Shown: positions 36,777 through 46,956, counted from the first letter of the stretch. The stretch: DNA of 64,000 bases from Kitasatospora sp. MMS16-BH015 (GCF_002943525.1 NZ_CP025394.1:8075001-8139000), one strand, 5' to 3'. Notes: generated from the sequence alone by a model not told the origin. Made by a program: numbers and translations.

Positions 36777-37631
36777 TCAGCCCTCTCGGTGCTCGTCACC
36801 GCCGAACAGCCGGTGCAGGCAGGCGCGGCTCTCCTCGTCCGCGGGGCGGTAGACCAGCAGGCGCAGCTCCGGGTCCTGGAGCGGCAGCAGGACTTCGAAG
36901 TCGACGGTGATCGTGCCCGCCACCGGGTGTCGCAGCTCCTTGCGGCCGCGCCCGTTGACGCTGACCTCCCGGTCGGCCCAGAGGCGGGCGAAGCCCTCGT
37001 CCTGGGTGGCGAACTCGGCGATGAGACCGGACAGTTCCCGGTCCTGCGGGTGCGCGGCCCAGGCCGCGCGCAGGTGGGCGAACCCGTCCCGCAGCACCGC
37101 TTCGCGGTCGGCGTAGAAGCCGCGCATCTCCGGGTGCAGCAGGCACAGCCACATCGCGTTGCGCCGGGCCGACGGCACGGCCTCGAAGCCCGGGAGCAGC
37201 CGGGCCATTTCGGGGTTCCAGGCGAGGATGTCGTAGCGGTGGTCGAGCAGCATGGCCGGCAGCGGTGACAGGTCGTCGACCAGACGGGCCAGCGACGGGG
37301 CCGCACCAACGGCCAGGCCGACGGTGGTGTCGGGGCGGCGGTGTCCGGCCAGGTCGAAGAGGTAGTCGCGTTCGCCCGGATCCAGGCACAGGGCCCGGGC
37401 CAGCGCCGTCAGCACCTCCGCGGAGGGGCGGAGCCCCCGGCCCTGCTCCAGCCGGACCACGTAGTCGGTGCTGACCCCGGCCAGCTCGGCGACCTCCTCG
37501 CGGCGTAGCCCGGGCGTCCGCCGGGCCCGCTGGTGCGCGGGCAGGCCCAGCCGCGCCGGGTCCAGCCGTTCGCGCCTGCTCCGCAGGAAGGCGGCCAGTT
37601 CCTCGGTGGTGTCCACGGTCTGTGTCGTCAT
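36777..37631 (-). CDS. XRE/MmyB-type transcriptional regulator
   Basis: 284 aa. N-terminal Cro/C1 HTH (residues about 8-80; TPGLRREEVAELAGVSTDYVVRLEQGRG region) followed by the MmyB-like ligand-binding domain (LPAMLLDHRYDILAWNPEMARLL, HPEMRGFYADRE). In Streptomyces these regulators usually control a divergent oxidoreductase gene, and their C-terminal PAS-like domain binds a fatty-acid-like ligand. Here the divergent partner is only an aldo/keto reductase remnant whose apparent ATG overlaps this start (shared CATG), so the promoter region has been lost or rearranged. Confidence 0.85.
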   Translation of the reverse strand: MTTQTVDTTEELAAFLRSRRERLDPARLGLPAHQRARRTPGLRREEVAELAGVSTDYVVRLEQGRGLRPSAEVLTALARALCLDPGERDYLFDLAGHRRPDTTVGLAVGAAPSLARLVDDLSPLPAMLLDHRYDILAWNPEMARLLPGFEAVPSARRNAMWLCLLHPEMRGFYADREAVLRDGFAHLRAAWAAHPQDRELSGLIAEFATQDEGFARLWADREVSVNGRGRKELRHPVAGTITVDFEVLLPLQDPELRLLVYRPADEESRACLHRLFGGDEHREG

Positions 37632-37668
37632 GACCAGTCCAACCACCAGGGTGGGACCGGCCTTCCCA

Positions 37669-37826
37669 GGAACCGACGGCAGCTCCGAGTGCCTGCTGGG
37701 CGAGTTCGCCAGCGAGGAGCGCGAGCGCCTGGTGCTGGCGACCAAGTGCTCGACCCTGCGCCGCCCCGGCGACCCGAACTCCGGGGGCGGGCACCGCAAG
37801 GCGCTGTTCGGCTCGGTCGAGAGCAC
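37669..37826 (+). pseudogene. Aldo/keto reductase internal fragment
   Basis: About 52 codons in frame read GTDGSSECLLGEFASEERE, then LVLATKCSTLRRPGDPNSGG and HRKALFGSVES, the family pattern around the active-site Lys of aldo/keto reductases. Both the N-terminal barrel strands and everything after this point are missing; the sequence passes straight into a phosphoketolase in another frame. Confidence 0.72.
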
Positions 37827-40037
37827 CTCGGCCACTGGGGCACCTCGCCCGGCCTCAACCTGGTGCACACCCACCTCAACCGGGTGGTCAGCGCCCGCGA
37901 CCTGGACGCGATCTGCGTCTGGGGCCCGGGCCACGGCGGGCCCGCCGTCCTCGCCAACTCCTGGCTGGAGGGCAGCTACTCGCAGACGTACCCCTCCGTC
38001 AGCCGGGACGAGGCCGGGATGGCCCGGCTGTTCCGGCAGTTCTCCTTCCCGGGCGGGGTGCCGAGCCACGTCGCTCCCGAGACCCCCGGCTCGATCCACG
38101 AGGGCGGTGAGCTGGGCTACGCGCTCTCGCACGCCTACGGCGCCGCCTTCGACAACCCGGGGCTGCTGGTCGCCTGCGTGATCGGGGACGGCGAGGCCGA
38201 GACCGGTCCGCTGGCGGCCTCCTGGCACGGCAACAAGTTCCTCGACCCGGTGCACGACGGGGCGGTGCTGCCGATCCTGCACCTGAACGGCTACAAGATC
38301 GCCAACCCGACCGTGCTCGCCCGGCTGCCCGAGGCCGAGCTGGACGCCCTGCTGCGCGGCTACGGCCACCTGCCGCTGTACGTCACCGGCAGCGACCCGC
38401 TCGCGGTGCACCGGGCGATGGCCGAGGCGATGGACACGGCGCTGGACCGGATCGCCGCCGTCCAGTACGAGGCCCGCACCGACGGCAGCACCCGCCGCCC
38501 GCACTGGCCGCTGATCGTGCTGCGCACCCCGAAGGGGTGGACCGGGCCCGCCGAGGTGGACGGGGTGCCGGTGGAGGGCACCTGGCGCGCCCACCAGGTA
38601 CCGCTCGACCGGGTCCGGGAGGACCCCGCCCACCTGGCCGCCCTGGAGGAGTGGCTGCGCTCCTACCGACCGGAGGAGCTGTTCGACGCCGAGGGGCGGC
38701 CCAGCGCGGAGGTACTGGCCTGTGTACCGGCGGGCGCCCGCCGGCTCGGCGCGAACCCGCACGCCAACGGCGGCCTGCTGCTGCGCGACCTGCCGCTGCC
38801 CGAACTCGACCGCCACGCCGTGCCGGTGGAGAAGCCCGGCACCACGCTGCACGAGCCGACCCGGGTGCTCGGCGACCTGCTGGCAGAGCTGACGGCGGCC
38901 ACCGCCGAGCGCCGCGACTTCCGGCTGGTCGGCCCGGACGAGACCGCCTCCAACCGGCTCCAGGCCATGTACGCGGCCACCGGCAAGGCCTGGCAGGGCG
39001 AGGCGCTGCCGGTCGACGAGCACCTGGCCCAGGACGGCCGGGTGCTGGAGATCCTCTCCGAACACACCTGCCAGGGCTGGCTGGAGGGTTACCTGCTGAC
39101 CGGCCGGCACGGCTTCTTCTCCTGCTACGAGGCCTTCGTCCACATCGTCGACTCGATGGTCAACCAGCACGTCAAGTGGCTGCGCACGACGCGTGGGCTC
39201 GGCTGGCGGGCGCCGATCGCCTCGCTCAACTACCTGCTGACCTCGCACGTCTGGCGCCAGGACCACAACGGGTTCTCGCACCAGGACCCGGGCTTCGTCG
39301 ACCACGTACTCAACAAGAGCCCCGAGGCCGTCCGGGTCTACTTCCCGCCGGACACCAACACCCTGCTGGTCACCGCCGACCACGTGCTGCGCAGCCGGGA
39401 CCTGGTCAACGTGGTGGTGGCCGGCAAGCAGCCCTGCTTTGACTGGCTCACCCTGGACGAGGCGCGGGCGCACTGCGCCCGGGGCGCCGGCATCTGGGAG
39501 TGGGCGGGCACCGAGGACGGCACCCGCGACCCCGACGTGGTGCTGGCCTGCGCGGGCGACGTGCCCACTCAGGAGGTGGTGGCGGCAGCCGACCTGCTCC
39601 GCCGACACCTGCCCGAGCTGCGGGTGCGCGTGGTCAACGTGGTGGACCTGGCCCGGCTGATGCCCGCCGAGGAGCACCCGCACGGGATGCCGGAGGCCGA
39701 GTTCGACGCCCTCTTCACCACCGACCGGCCGGTGGTCTTCGCGTACCACGGCTACCCCTGGCTGATCCACCGGCTCGCCTACCGCCGCGCGGTCCACCCG
39801 CACCTGCACGTGCGGGGCTACAAGGAGTCCGGCACCACGACGACGCCGTTCGACATGGTGGTGCGCAACGACCTCGACCGGTACCGCCTGGTCATGGACG
39901 TCATCGACCGGGTGCCCGGCCTGGCCGTCCGCGCGGCCGGCCTGCGGCAGCGGATGGTGGACCAGCGCACGCGGCACGGCCGCTGGATCCGCGAGCACGG
40001 CACCGACCTGCCCGAGGTCACCGACTGGTCGCACTGA
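37827..40037 (+). pseudogene. Phosphoketolase lacking its N-terminus, fused to an AKR remnant
   Basis: Homology begins abruptly at LGHWGTSPGLN and runs to the normal C-terminus (736 codons; family length about 800). The missing part is about 60 residues. Present motifs: GPGHGGPA, PGGVPSH, GDGEAETGPLA (TPP binding), HLNGYKIANPT, and KESGTTTTPFDM at the end. Phosphoketolase cleaves xylulose-5-phosphate or fructose-6-phosphate to acetyl phosphate. The frame stays open upstream, but that segment is shadow sequence of the AKR and regulator genes, with no good start. Likely a deletion product; residual activity would depend on an internal start. Confidence 0.75.
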
Positions 40038-40199
40038 GGCCGAGCGGTTCGAGCAGGGTCGGAGGTCCGGGCCGTAGGACGGCGGTGGGTGGGCTTCGCC
40101 GGTCTCCTGCCAGAGCCGCATGCTCGCCACGACGATCCGTATCCTTCGGGTGCCGTCCGAGGACCTGACGGGCGTTGGCCGCCGCTGCCGGGCCGGATG

Positions 40200-41150
40200 T
40201 CAGCCCCGAGGCCGGTCGGCCAGGGTCAAGTGGGGCTGGGTGCCGAACTGGCTTCGGTAGTAGGCGGCGAAGCGCGGCATGTGGTGGAAGCCCCAGCGGC
40301 GGGCGATCATCTCGACGGTGAACAGCGTGGGGTCGGCGGTCCGGAGCTCCCGATGGACGTGGGTGAGACGGATGCGCCGGAGGTAGGCGGTGGGAGTGGT
40401 GAGGAAGTGGGTGCGGAAGCCCTGCTGGAGAGCCCGGGGCGAGAGGCGGACCATGTCGGCGAGTTCGGCGGTCGTCCAGGGGTGGGCAGGGTAGGAGTGG
40501 ATGGCGTCCGCAGCCTGCTGGATGTTCCGGGGGCGGGGGGACGGCAGGGAGCGGGAGATCTTCTCCCGCCAGGGGTGGTCGGTGGTCAGGAGCACTGCGG
40601 TGAGCAGGGTCTCGGCCACGAGGGGCCGCATGAGGTGGTGGGCGGCGAGCGTGTCGGACGCGTCCGAGCCGTCGGCGATGCCGAGGATGAGGCGGGCGAG
40701 GTCGCCGGCGCGACGGTCCGTGGGCGCGAGGACACGCGGGCGCCAGGTGCCGCGGAGGTCGATGTCGAGTAGCCGTTCCGCGTGCCGGCGCAGGGTCTCG
40801 GGTGCTACGTCGACGGCACAGACCCGGGTGTGGCCGAGGAGTCGGAAGGTGAGCGGCGCGGCGGGATCGGCGATCAGGTGCAGGGCGCCGGGCGCGGTGA
40901 CCTGCTCACCGGCCTCCGGCGGGCAGGCGATGCGGTAGCTGCCGGCCGCGGTGGCACAGATCAGGTGGCTGCCCGGCGGATCCGCGTCGAGCACGAACGA
41001 ACCGGTCCATTCGGCGGTCACCAGGGCGATGTCCGCCAATGGCGTCCGGGTCAGGGTGACTCCGAATGCGCCGGTCGAAGTCGGCCGGAGCCGCTGAGCG
41101 TTGTAGAGAGCCCGAAGAAAGGCCAGGGCTTCGTCCCGGTCGGCTGTCAT
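40200..41150 (-). CDS. AraC family transcriptional regulator
   Basis: 316 aa. N-terminal AraC-type ligand/cupin-like domain, C-terminal double HTH (about 215-312): WTTAELADMVRLSPRALQQGFRTHF and, at the end, MIARRWGFHHMPRFAAYYRSQFG, the classic AraC signature with an intact second helix. The ATG at 41150 is chosen; an in-frame ATG 8 codons upstream is an alternative. Targets unknown; neighbours give no clear hint. Confidence 0.85.
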   Translation of the reverse strand: MTADRDEALAFLRALYNAQRLRPTSTGAFGVTLTRTPLADIALVTAEWTGSFVLDADPPGSHLICATAAGSYRIACPPEAGEQVTAPGALHLIADPAAPLTFRLLGHTRVCAVDVAPETLRRHAERLLDIDLRGTWRPRVLAPTDRRAGDLARLILGIADGSDASDTLAAHHLMRPLVAETLLTAVLLTTDHPWREKISRSLPSPRPRNIQQAADAIHSYPAHPWTTAELADMVRLSPRALQQGFRTHFLTTPTAYLRRIRLTHVHRELRTADPTLFTVEMIARRWGFHHMPRFAAYYRSQFGTQPHLTLADRPRG

Positions 41151-41735
41151 GAGTCTCTGACGTGATGACTTCAACGATGGATTTCCCTTCTGGGTTCGGG
41201 CCGTCCGGGGTGGGGTCGGGCGACTTTCGGATGGCTGCGGCTACCTGGGTAGCGCATGGGCAGGCGGCATGTCGCCCCGCCGGTGGGAAAAGGGCGAGAG
41301 GACGGCGTTTTCAGGACAGTGGGTGCGCAGTCCGGCTATGGCCGCGGCGGAAGTCGCGAGTGGCACCGGTGGGCTGGGGGTGTGAACCGGGGAGGCCTCC
41401 CGCGAAAGGGGGAGAGGCCCTGGTGGGCGGTTGACGCGGGCCCGGTTCGGCCTGCGGATCTCATGGCGGAAAACGGACATCGAAGACTGCGCTGTCGGAG
41501 GAACCGTTGACGCGACGTGCGTTGGGCGGATGGTGTCCGCGCTTTTCGGATTCACCCGATGGGCCGCCGCGTTTGGGGAGATGCGCAGGGCGCGCAGCAC
41601 AGTGGGCGGATGAGGGAGTGTGAACTGTCCACGTGTGGTGTGGAGTTCACCTCTCGATAGGGCTGCCCGTCTTCCGATTGATTGCCCGGCGCACCGGAGT
41701 GCTGCCCGCCCTCTCGGATCGAATGAAGGAGAAGT
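41151..41735. other. 585-nt intergenic region with one inverted repeat
   Basis: No convincing gene: short frames have poor codon bias and no ribosome-binding site. One structure stands out, GTGAACT (41620-41626) and AGTTCAC (41644-41650), an inverted repeat about 85-115 nt before the IspH-like start that might be a regulator site. Confidence 0.4.
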
Positions 41736-42821
41736 GTGAACCGCACGCGAATGACGGAGCGATCCGAGGTGAGATCAGATCCCACTGATCCCATCATCGT
41801 CCTATCGGGATATGTCCATTCCACTCGCGGTCCGGTGAGCTGCCCGGCAGCTCCGCTGGTGGCCGGCTGGCTGCACCAGAGAGGCCATGCGTACCGGATC
41901 GGCGTCATCGGGTCGCCGGCGGCGGGCATCGGCGGGCGACTGTTCGCCACCACCTACATCGATCTTGACGGCCGGGTCGTCGGGATCGCGGCGATCGCCC
42001 CGACCCGGGCCGAAGCGGCGGCCGAGGAGGCCGTGCGGACCTGGTCCGCGACGTTGCGTACGAGGAGGGTGGTCCTCGCCGAGGCGCCCGCCGATTGCGG
42101 GCCGTCGCCGCTCCTCCCGCATCAGGTGGTCCGCCCCCAGGCGGTACCCGACCCGGGCCCGGCACCGGGCGGGTGCGCGCGGGCCGCCGCCACCTGGGCC
42201 ACGGTGAAGCACTTCGAGGCCAGGGGGGACAGCGTGCTGCTCCTCGGTACCGGCGGAGGCGTTCCCGTGGACAGCGAGGCCGAGGCCTCCTGCCTCCGGG
42301 TGCGGGACACCACCGCTGCGTGGGCGGTGCAGCCCGCCGACCCGGGAAGGCTCTCCTTCGTCCAACGGCCGTGCGCGCCGGTCGAGGAGGTGGCCCGGAT
42401 CCTCGACGTCCTGCGTGTGCGGTTCCCCTTCCTCCGGGGGCAGCATCCCGACCAGTGGTGCTACCGCACCTCCGACCGGCGGCAGGTGGCCCTGGCTGTG
42501 GCTGCGGCGAGCGACCTCGTGCTGGTCGGGAGCGGCAGCGCGGAGACCGATTGGATCGGCCCGGACAGGTGCGTACCGTTCCTCGGCGTCCAAGGCTTGC
42601 CGCCGGAACGGGTTGCGCGGGCCGCGACCATCGGCATGGTGGCTCCGCTCCGGTGCCCGGGGAGTCAGGACGACCGGACAGAGGAGGTGATCGAGGCGCT
42701 CGGTGGTCTGGGCCCGCTGAGCGTGGTCCGCCACAGTGTCCGCACCGAGGTCATGACCGATATCGTCGCCCGTCCGCAGGGGCCCCGCCCGGGCCGTCAC
42801 AAGGACGCCCGACTCCGGTAG
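41736..42821 (+). CDS. Divergent IspH/LytB-like iron-sulfur protein
   Basis: 361 aa. IspH reduces HMBPP to IPP/DMAPP in the MEP pathway. Relatedness is seen in the last third: LSFVQRPCAPVEEVARIL, RFPFLRGQHPDQWCYRTSDRRQ and ASDLVLVGSGSAE align with the IspH segment that carries the third cluster Cys. Three candidate cluster Cys align (C36, C147, C242). The HPEVEG-type motif with the catalytic His and Glu is replaced by GTGGGVPVDSE, so normal IspH activity is unlikely. Probably a paralogue with another reductive role. GAAGGAG precedes the GTG. Confidence 0.68.
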   Translation: MNRTRMTERSEVRSDPTDPIIVLSGYVHSTRGPVSCPAAPLVAGWLHQRGHAYRIGVIGSPAAGIGGRLFATTYIDLDGRVVGIAAIAPTRAEAAAEEAVRTWSATLRTRRVVLAEAPADCGPSPLLPHQVVRPQAVPDPGPAPGGCARAAATWATVKHFEARGDSVLLLGTGGGVPVDSEAEASCLRVRDTTAAWAVQPADPGRLSFVQRPCAPVEEVARILDVLRVRFPFLRGQHPDQWCYRTSDRRQVALAVAAASDLVLVGSGSAETDWIGPDRCVPFLGVQGLPPERVARAATIGMVAPLRCPGSQDDRTEEVIEALGGLGPLSVVRHSVRTEVMTDIVARPQGPRPGRHKDARLR

Positions 42822-42950
42822 CCGGAAGGGCCGGCGAGACCTGCGAGGAAGCGGCAGCGGACTCCTCCGAGGGGGCCAGGGAGGTGACTCGGTGACCCCT
42901 CCGGCGCAGTGCGGCGGGACTGCCGCGAGCTGTCGGCTTCTACTCGCCTC

Positions 42951-43802
42951 ATGAGACTCCTGAGTCCGACGACCTGGAAGCTGGCGGCGAGTGTCCTGCT
43001 CTGCTCCGCCCTGACCTCCCCGGCCGCGGCGGCGGTGCCGGCCGCCGCCGAGCCGCTCCACCGGGACGCCCTGCCCTGCGGTCACCAGCGGGTGGCCGGC
43101 CACCGCGGCTCGCCCCGGAGCGCGCCGGAGAACACCATGGCCTCCTTCCGGGCCGCCGTCCGGGAGGGCGCCGACTGGCTGGAGACCGACGTCCTGACCA
43201 CCAAGGACGGCGTCCCGGTGCTCTTCCACGACCCGACCGTGGACCGGGTGACGGACGGGAAGGGCAGGGTGCAGGACTACACCTACGAGCAGCTCAGCCG
43301 GCTGCGGGTGACCGTGGGCCCGGGGCCGGCCCAGCCGATCCCCAAGCTGGCCGACCTGCTCGACTACCTCCAGGGCACCCGCATCCGCTTGCTGATGGAG
43401 ATCAAGGAGATCGGCCGGCCCGAGGACGCCGCGGTCATCGCCCGGATGGCGGCGGAGAGTGGCATCCAGGTGGACCTCTACTCTTTCTACACCCAGCACC
43501 TGAGGACGGCTCACCAGGCCGCCCCCCAGCTGCCGGTGACCCTCATCCAGGGCTCCTGGTACGCCGAGGACCCCGGTGACCTGCCGCTCGCCGCCGTCTC
43601 GCTGGAAGCCGTGCTGGTCACCCCCGAGCGGGTGAAGGCCGAGCACGCGCGCCACCGCGCTGTCTACGGCTGGACGGTGGACGACGCGGCGTCCTGGCAG
43701 CAGCTCGTCGACCGTGAGGCCGACACCATCATCACGGACACGCCGGGGGCCGCCCGCAGTTGGCTGGACCAGCGATGCGCCCGACCGCAGCCGGCCGCCT
43801 GA
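42951..43802 (+). CDS. Secreted glycerophosphodiester phosphodiesterase
   Basis: 283 aa. Signal peptide (residues 1 to about 30, ending near SPAAAA). GDPD barrel motifs: VAGHRGSPRSAPENTMASF (His-Arg-Gly and Glu-Asn-Thr), EGADWLETDVLTTKDGVPVLFHD (metal Glu/Asp and His-Asp) and LLMEIKE. It hydrolyses glycerophosphodiesters, and in Gram-positives possibly teichoic acid chains, releasing glycerol-3-phosphate outside the cell. ATG at 42951 is chosen because the signal peptide begins there; the frame is open 14 codons upstream. Confidence 0.88.
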   Translation: MRLLSPTTWKLAASVLLCSALTSPAAAAVPAAAEPLHRDALPCGHQRVAGHRGSPRSAPENTMASFRAAVREGADWLETDVLTTKDGVPVLFHDPTVDRVTDGKGRVQDYTYEQLSRLRVTVGPGPAQPIPKLADLLDYLQGTRIRLLMEIKEIGRPEDAAVIARMAAESGIQVDLYSFYTQHLRTAHQAAPQLPVTLIQGSWYAEDPGDLPLAAVSLEAVLVTPERVKAEHARHRAVYGWTVDDAASWQQLVDREADTIITDTPGAARSWLDQRCARPQPAA

Positions 43803-43963
43803 CCAGCCGCTTCCGGGGGAATCCACTCGGATGCCGGTGTGCCGCATGAGCATGACGAGTGCCGGGGTCGCTACTGTCTGTCACCGTCCGGGTCTTTCGG
43901 ACATTCTGCCGCCGTGTCGGGCCGGAGCCCTCGCGCCCGGCCGGTCCGAGACGGAGACCGCCC

Positions 43964-46918
43964 ATGCCCTCCCCGATGGCCCTCGCTCGCGGTGCCCGGC
44001 CGCCGGTGGTGGCGGCCTTGCTGGCCGCCACCCTGGCCGTGCCCCTCACCCCGGCCCGGGCAGCCGCGCTGCCACCAGGCTGCACCCAGTCCACCTCCGG
44101 TACCACCACCACCTACACCTGCACCCAGGGCCTGACTCAGAACTGGACGCTCGACGGTGGTGACACCGTGGTCGAGATCAGCAACACCGACCCCGCCCAG
44201 CCCGGCATCTCCGAGGGCGTCACCCTGTCGTACACCGGCAACGGCGCGATCACCATCAACGCCAAGGGCGGGGCGGCCGGCGACAACTCCGCGCCCGGCC
44301 GGGCCGGCATCCAGGGCGGCACCATCACGGTCGGGTCTGCGGCCAGCAACGCCACCGTCACCCTCACCGGTGGCAAGGGATCCGCTGCCTTCGGCGCGGG
44401 CAGCCCCGGCTGCGGCAACGCCACGGTCACCATCCCCCGAGGCGTCATCAGCCTGCAGGGCGGCGACGGGACTGCGGGTTGGGGCGGCGGGGCCGGCAGC
44501 GCCTCCTGCGCGCTGACCGCCACCGCAGGATCCGTCACCGCCACGGGAGGCCGAGGGGGCGCCGGGAAGGTCGGTGACTCCCTGGGCAGTGCGGGCGGCA
44601 ACGGCGTCACACGCGGCAGCATCACGGCCGACACCGTCACCGTCATCGGTGGGGACGGCGGCCAGGCCGTCAGCAGCTTCGGTGGGGGCGGTGGGGCGGG
44701 CATCTACATCGGCAGCATCACCGCCAGTGCCGTGACCGCCCGGGGCGGCAACGGCGCCCAGGGCGGTGCCGACGGCGGCACGGGCGGCTACGGCGGGGCG
44801 GGCAACCTCGCCACCAAGGTCACCCTGACCGCCCCCAACGGGACCGTGCCGAACCCCAACAGCCTCACCGCCACCAGCGGCAACGGCGGCCCCGGCGGTG
44901 CGAACGGCGGGGCCGGCGGGGACTCGGGCACCGCCAACGGCGGACCGGTCACCACCGCCACCCCCGGCGGTGCCGTGCCCCCCGCGACGATCAGCGCTCA
45001 GGGCGGCAACGGTGGCCCGGGTGGCAGCGGCGGCGGAGCGGCCGGCTGGGGCGGAGCCGGCAACGACGCCACGATCACCCTCAAGGGCACCGGCAACACG
45101 GTGAACTCCAGCACCAACGGCTACAGCGGCCGGATCGACGCCGGCACCGGCGGCGGCAACACCATCACCGTCTTCGCCAACTACGGCTTCATCAACGCCG
45201 GTTCCGCCGGCGGCAACACCTGCACCATCACCTACGACAACGCCCCCGGCAGCGTCCACAACTGCACCGGAGCACCCGTCGTCGTGCTCCCGCAGGGCTG
45301 CACCAAGGCCGTCTCGGGCACGACCACCACCTACACCTGCACCCAGGGCCTGAAGCAGGACTGGACGCTCGACGGCGGTGACACCGTGGTCGACATCACC
45401 AACGACGGCACCGCGGCCGGCTCGGACTACACGGGCATTTCCAGTGGCGTCACCCTGCGCTACGCGGGCACCGGCAGCGTCAAGGTCAACGTGACCGGTG
45501 GCAACATCGCCGGCCGGTTCAGCGAGGCGGGCGCGGACGGGCTCCAGGGCAGCATCATCGTCGACCCCACCGCCGCCGACGCCGTGGTCAACGTCAACGG
45601 GGGCGTCGGCCGGGTCAATCCGCGTGAGGGCTACGCCGGCCCCGGGGGCGCGGGAGGCCGCGACTGCACCATCTCCGTACCCAAGGGCGCCGTCACGGTG
45701 GCCGGCGGCGGCATCGTCGACTGGAGCGCGGTCGGTGGCAGCGGTGGTGACGGTGCCGTCAACTGCGCCATCACCAACCCGCCCGGCACGGTCAAGCTGG
45801 TCGGCGGCAAGGCCAGTGGTAACGGCTACCTCGGTGGCCGCACCGGCGGTAGCGGCGGTACTGGTGCCGTCGGCGGCACCGTGAACGCGGCCACCGTCGA
45901 GGCGCTCGGCGGCACGGGCGGCGCCAGCAGCTTCAACGGCGGTACGCAGGTCGGCGGCCGCGGCGGCGACGGCATCGCCGGGGCGAGCGTCACCGCGACC
46001 ACCGTCACCGTGACCGGCGGCGACGCCGGGGCCGGAAGCTTCGGCTCCAACTACGCCGTCCCGGTCGACGGGACCGGTGGGGCGGGCGGGCGCGGCGGCG
46101 ACGGTGCCTCCAGCGGCACCATCACCGCCACCACCTACACCGCCACCGCGGGCAAGGGCGGCCAGGGCGGCATCGGCGCTGGGGGCAGTACCGCCAACGG
46201 TGGCCCGGGTGGCCAGGGTGGCCCCGGCGGGGACGGGGGCAACGGCAACAGCGCCACCGTCACCGGTCCGGCGGGCGGCAAGGCGACCATCACCGTGACC
46301 GGTGGTGCCGCCGGCGAGGGCGGCCCGGGCGGCACGGGATCCACCGGCACCGCAGCCGCCGGCCCGGCGGGCAAGCCCGGCCAGGGCAACACCGCCGCCA
46401 TCACCCTGGCCGGCACCGGCAACAGCCTCACCGCCGACAGCAACACCGGCTCCGTCGACGCCGGCACCGGCGGCACCAACACCATCGCCATCACCACCAA
46501 CGACGGCCCGGTCAACGCAGGGTCAGCCCTGGGCAACACCTGCACCATCACCACCAACAACCGGCCCGAGGCCACCCTCAACTGCCGCCGGATTCCGACC
46601 CCGACCCCCACCCCGACTCCGACCCCGAAGCCGACTCCGACTCCGCACCCCGAGCCGCCGACCCCGCTCCCCGCACCCACTCCCACTCCCACTCCCACGG
46701 TGAAGCCCACCCCGACCCCGGCGGCGCCGACGGCCGCCCCCAGCTGCAGCCCCGGAAGCCGCGGCGCCGGGTGCCCCTACGGCACCCACCAACTCGCCCG
46801 CACCGGGCTCGGCTTCAGCTCCCTGCTGGCGCTGGTGCTCACCACCGTCCTCCTCGCCTCCGGTGCACTGGCGCTGGTGGCCTGGCGGCAGCACCGCAAC
46901 GGTCGGAGGCTCCACTGA
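43964..46918 (+). CDS. Large Gly-rich surface protein with LARTG sortase signal
   Basis: 984 aa. Signal peptide (ending near ARAAAL). Two homologous halves of about 400 residues each start with GCTxxxSGTTTTYTCTQGL and WTLDGGDTVV, and end with NTCTITYDN or NTCTITTNN followed by Asn-Cys; between lie Gly/Asn/Thr-rich repeats (GGxGG, ATVTGG) predicted to form beta-helix or collagen-like stacks. A Thr-Pro/Lys stalk follows (about 885-945), then LARTG, a hydrophobic helix and a basic tail, the signal used by class E sortases (LAxTG). Likely a covalently wall-linked surface protein. No sortase gene is in the window. Confidence 0.82.
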   Translation: MPSPMALARGARPPVVAALLAATLAVPLTPARAAALPPGCTQSTSGTTTTYTCTQGLTQNWTLDGGDTVVEISNTDPAQPGISEGVTLSYTGNGAITINAKGGAAGDNSAPGRAGIQGGTITVGSAASNATVTLTGGKGSAAFGAGSPGCGNATVTIPRGVISLQGGDGTAGWGGGAGSASCALTATAGSVTATGGRGGAGKVGDSLGSAGGNGVTRGSITADTVTVIGGDGGQAVSSFGGGGGAGIYIGSITASAVTARGGNGAQGGADGGTGGYGGAGNLATKVTLTAPNGTVPNPNSLTATSGNGGPGGANGGAGGDSGTANGGPVTTATPGGAVPPATISAQGGNGGPGGSGGGAAGWGGAGNDATITLKGTGNTVNSSTNGYSGRIDAGTGGGNTITVFANYGFINAGSAGGNTCTITYDNAPGSVHNCTGAPVVVLPQGCTKAVSGTTTTYTCTQGLKQDWTLDGGDTVVDITNDGTAAGSDYTGISSGVTLRYAGTGSVKVNVTGGNIAGRFSEAGADGLQGSIIVDPTAADAVVNVNGGVGRVNPREGYAGPGGAGGRDCTISVPKGAVTVAGGGIVDWSAVGGSGGDGAVNCAITNPPGTVKLVGGKASGNGYLGGRTGGSGGTGAVGGTVNAATVEALGGTGGASSFNGGTQVGGRGGDGIAGASVTATTVTVTGGDAGAGSFGSNYAVPVDGTGGAGGRGGDGASSGTITATTYTATAGKGGQGGIGAGGSTANGGPGGQGGPGGDGGNGNSATVTGPAGGKATITVTGGAAGEGGPGGTGSTGTAAAGPAGKPGQGNTAAITLAGTGNSLTADSNTGSVDAGTGGTNTIAITTNDGPVNAGSALGNTCTITTNNRPEATLNCRRIPTPTPTPTPTPKPTPTPHPEPPTPLPAPTPTPTPTVKPTPTPAAPTAAPSCSPGSRGAGCPYGTHQLARTGLGFSSLLALVLTTVLLASGALALVAWRQHRNGRRLH

Positions 46919-46956
46919 CCGCTCACTGAACGAGCCGAGCTGTACGTCGGCGCCCG

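Noticed and set aside
37533..37826. N-terminal extension of phosphoketolase in the open frame
   Set aside because: This part is an out-of-frame reading of the AKR remnant and antisense of the regulator; it shows no phosphoketolase homology and no good start.
41162..41613. Two small plus-strand frames in the intergenic region before the IspH-like gene
   Set aside because: No ribosome-binding site, irregular codon use and no recognisable protein feature.
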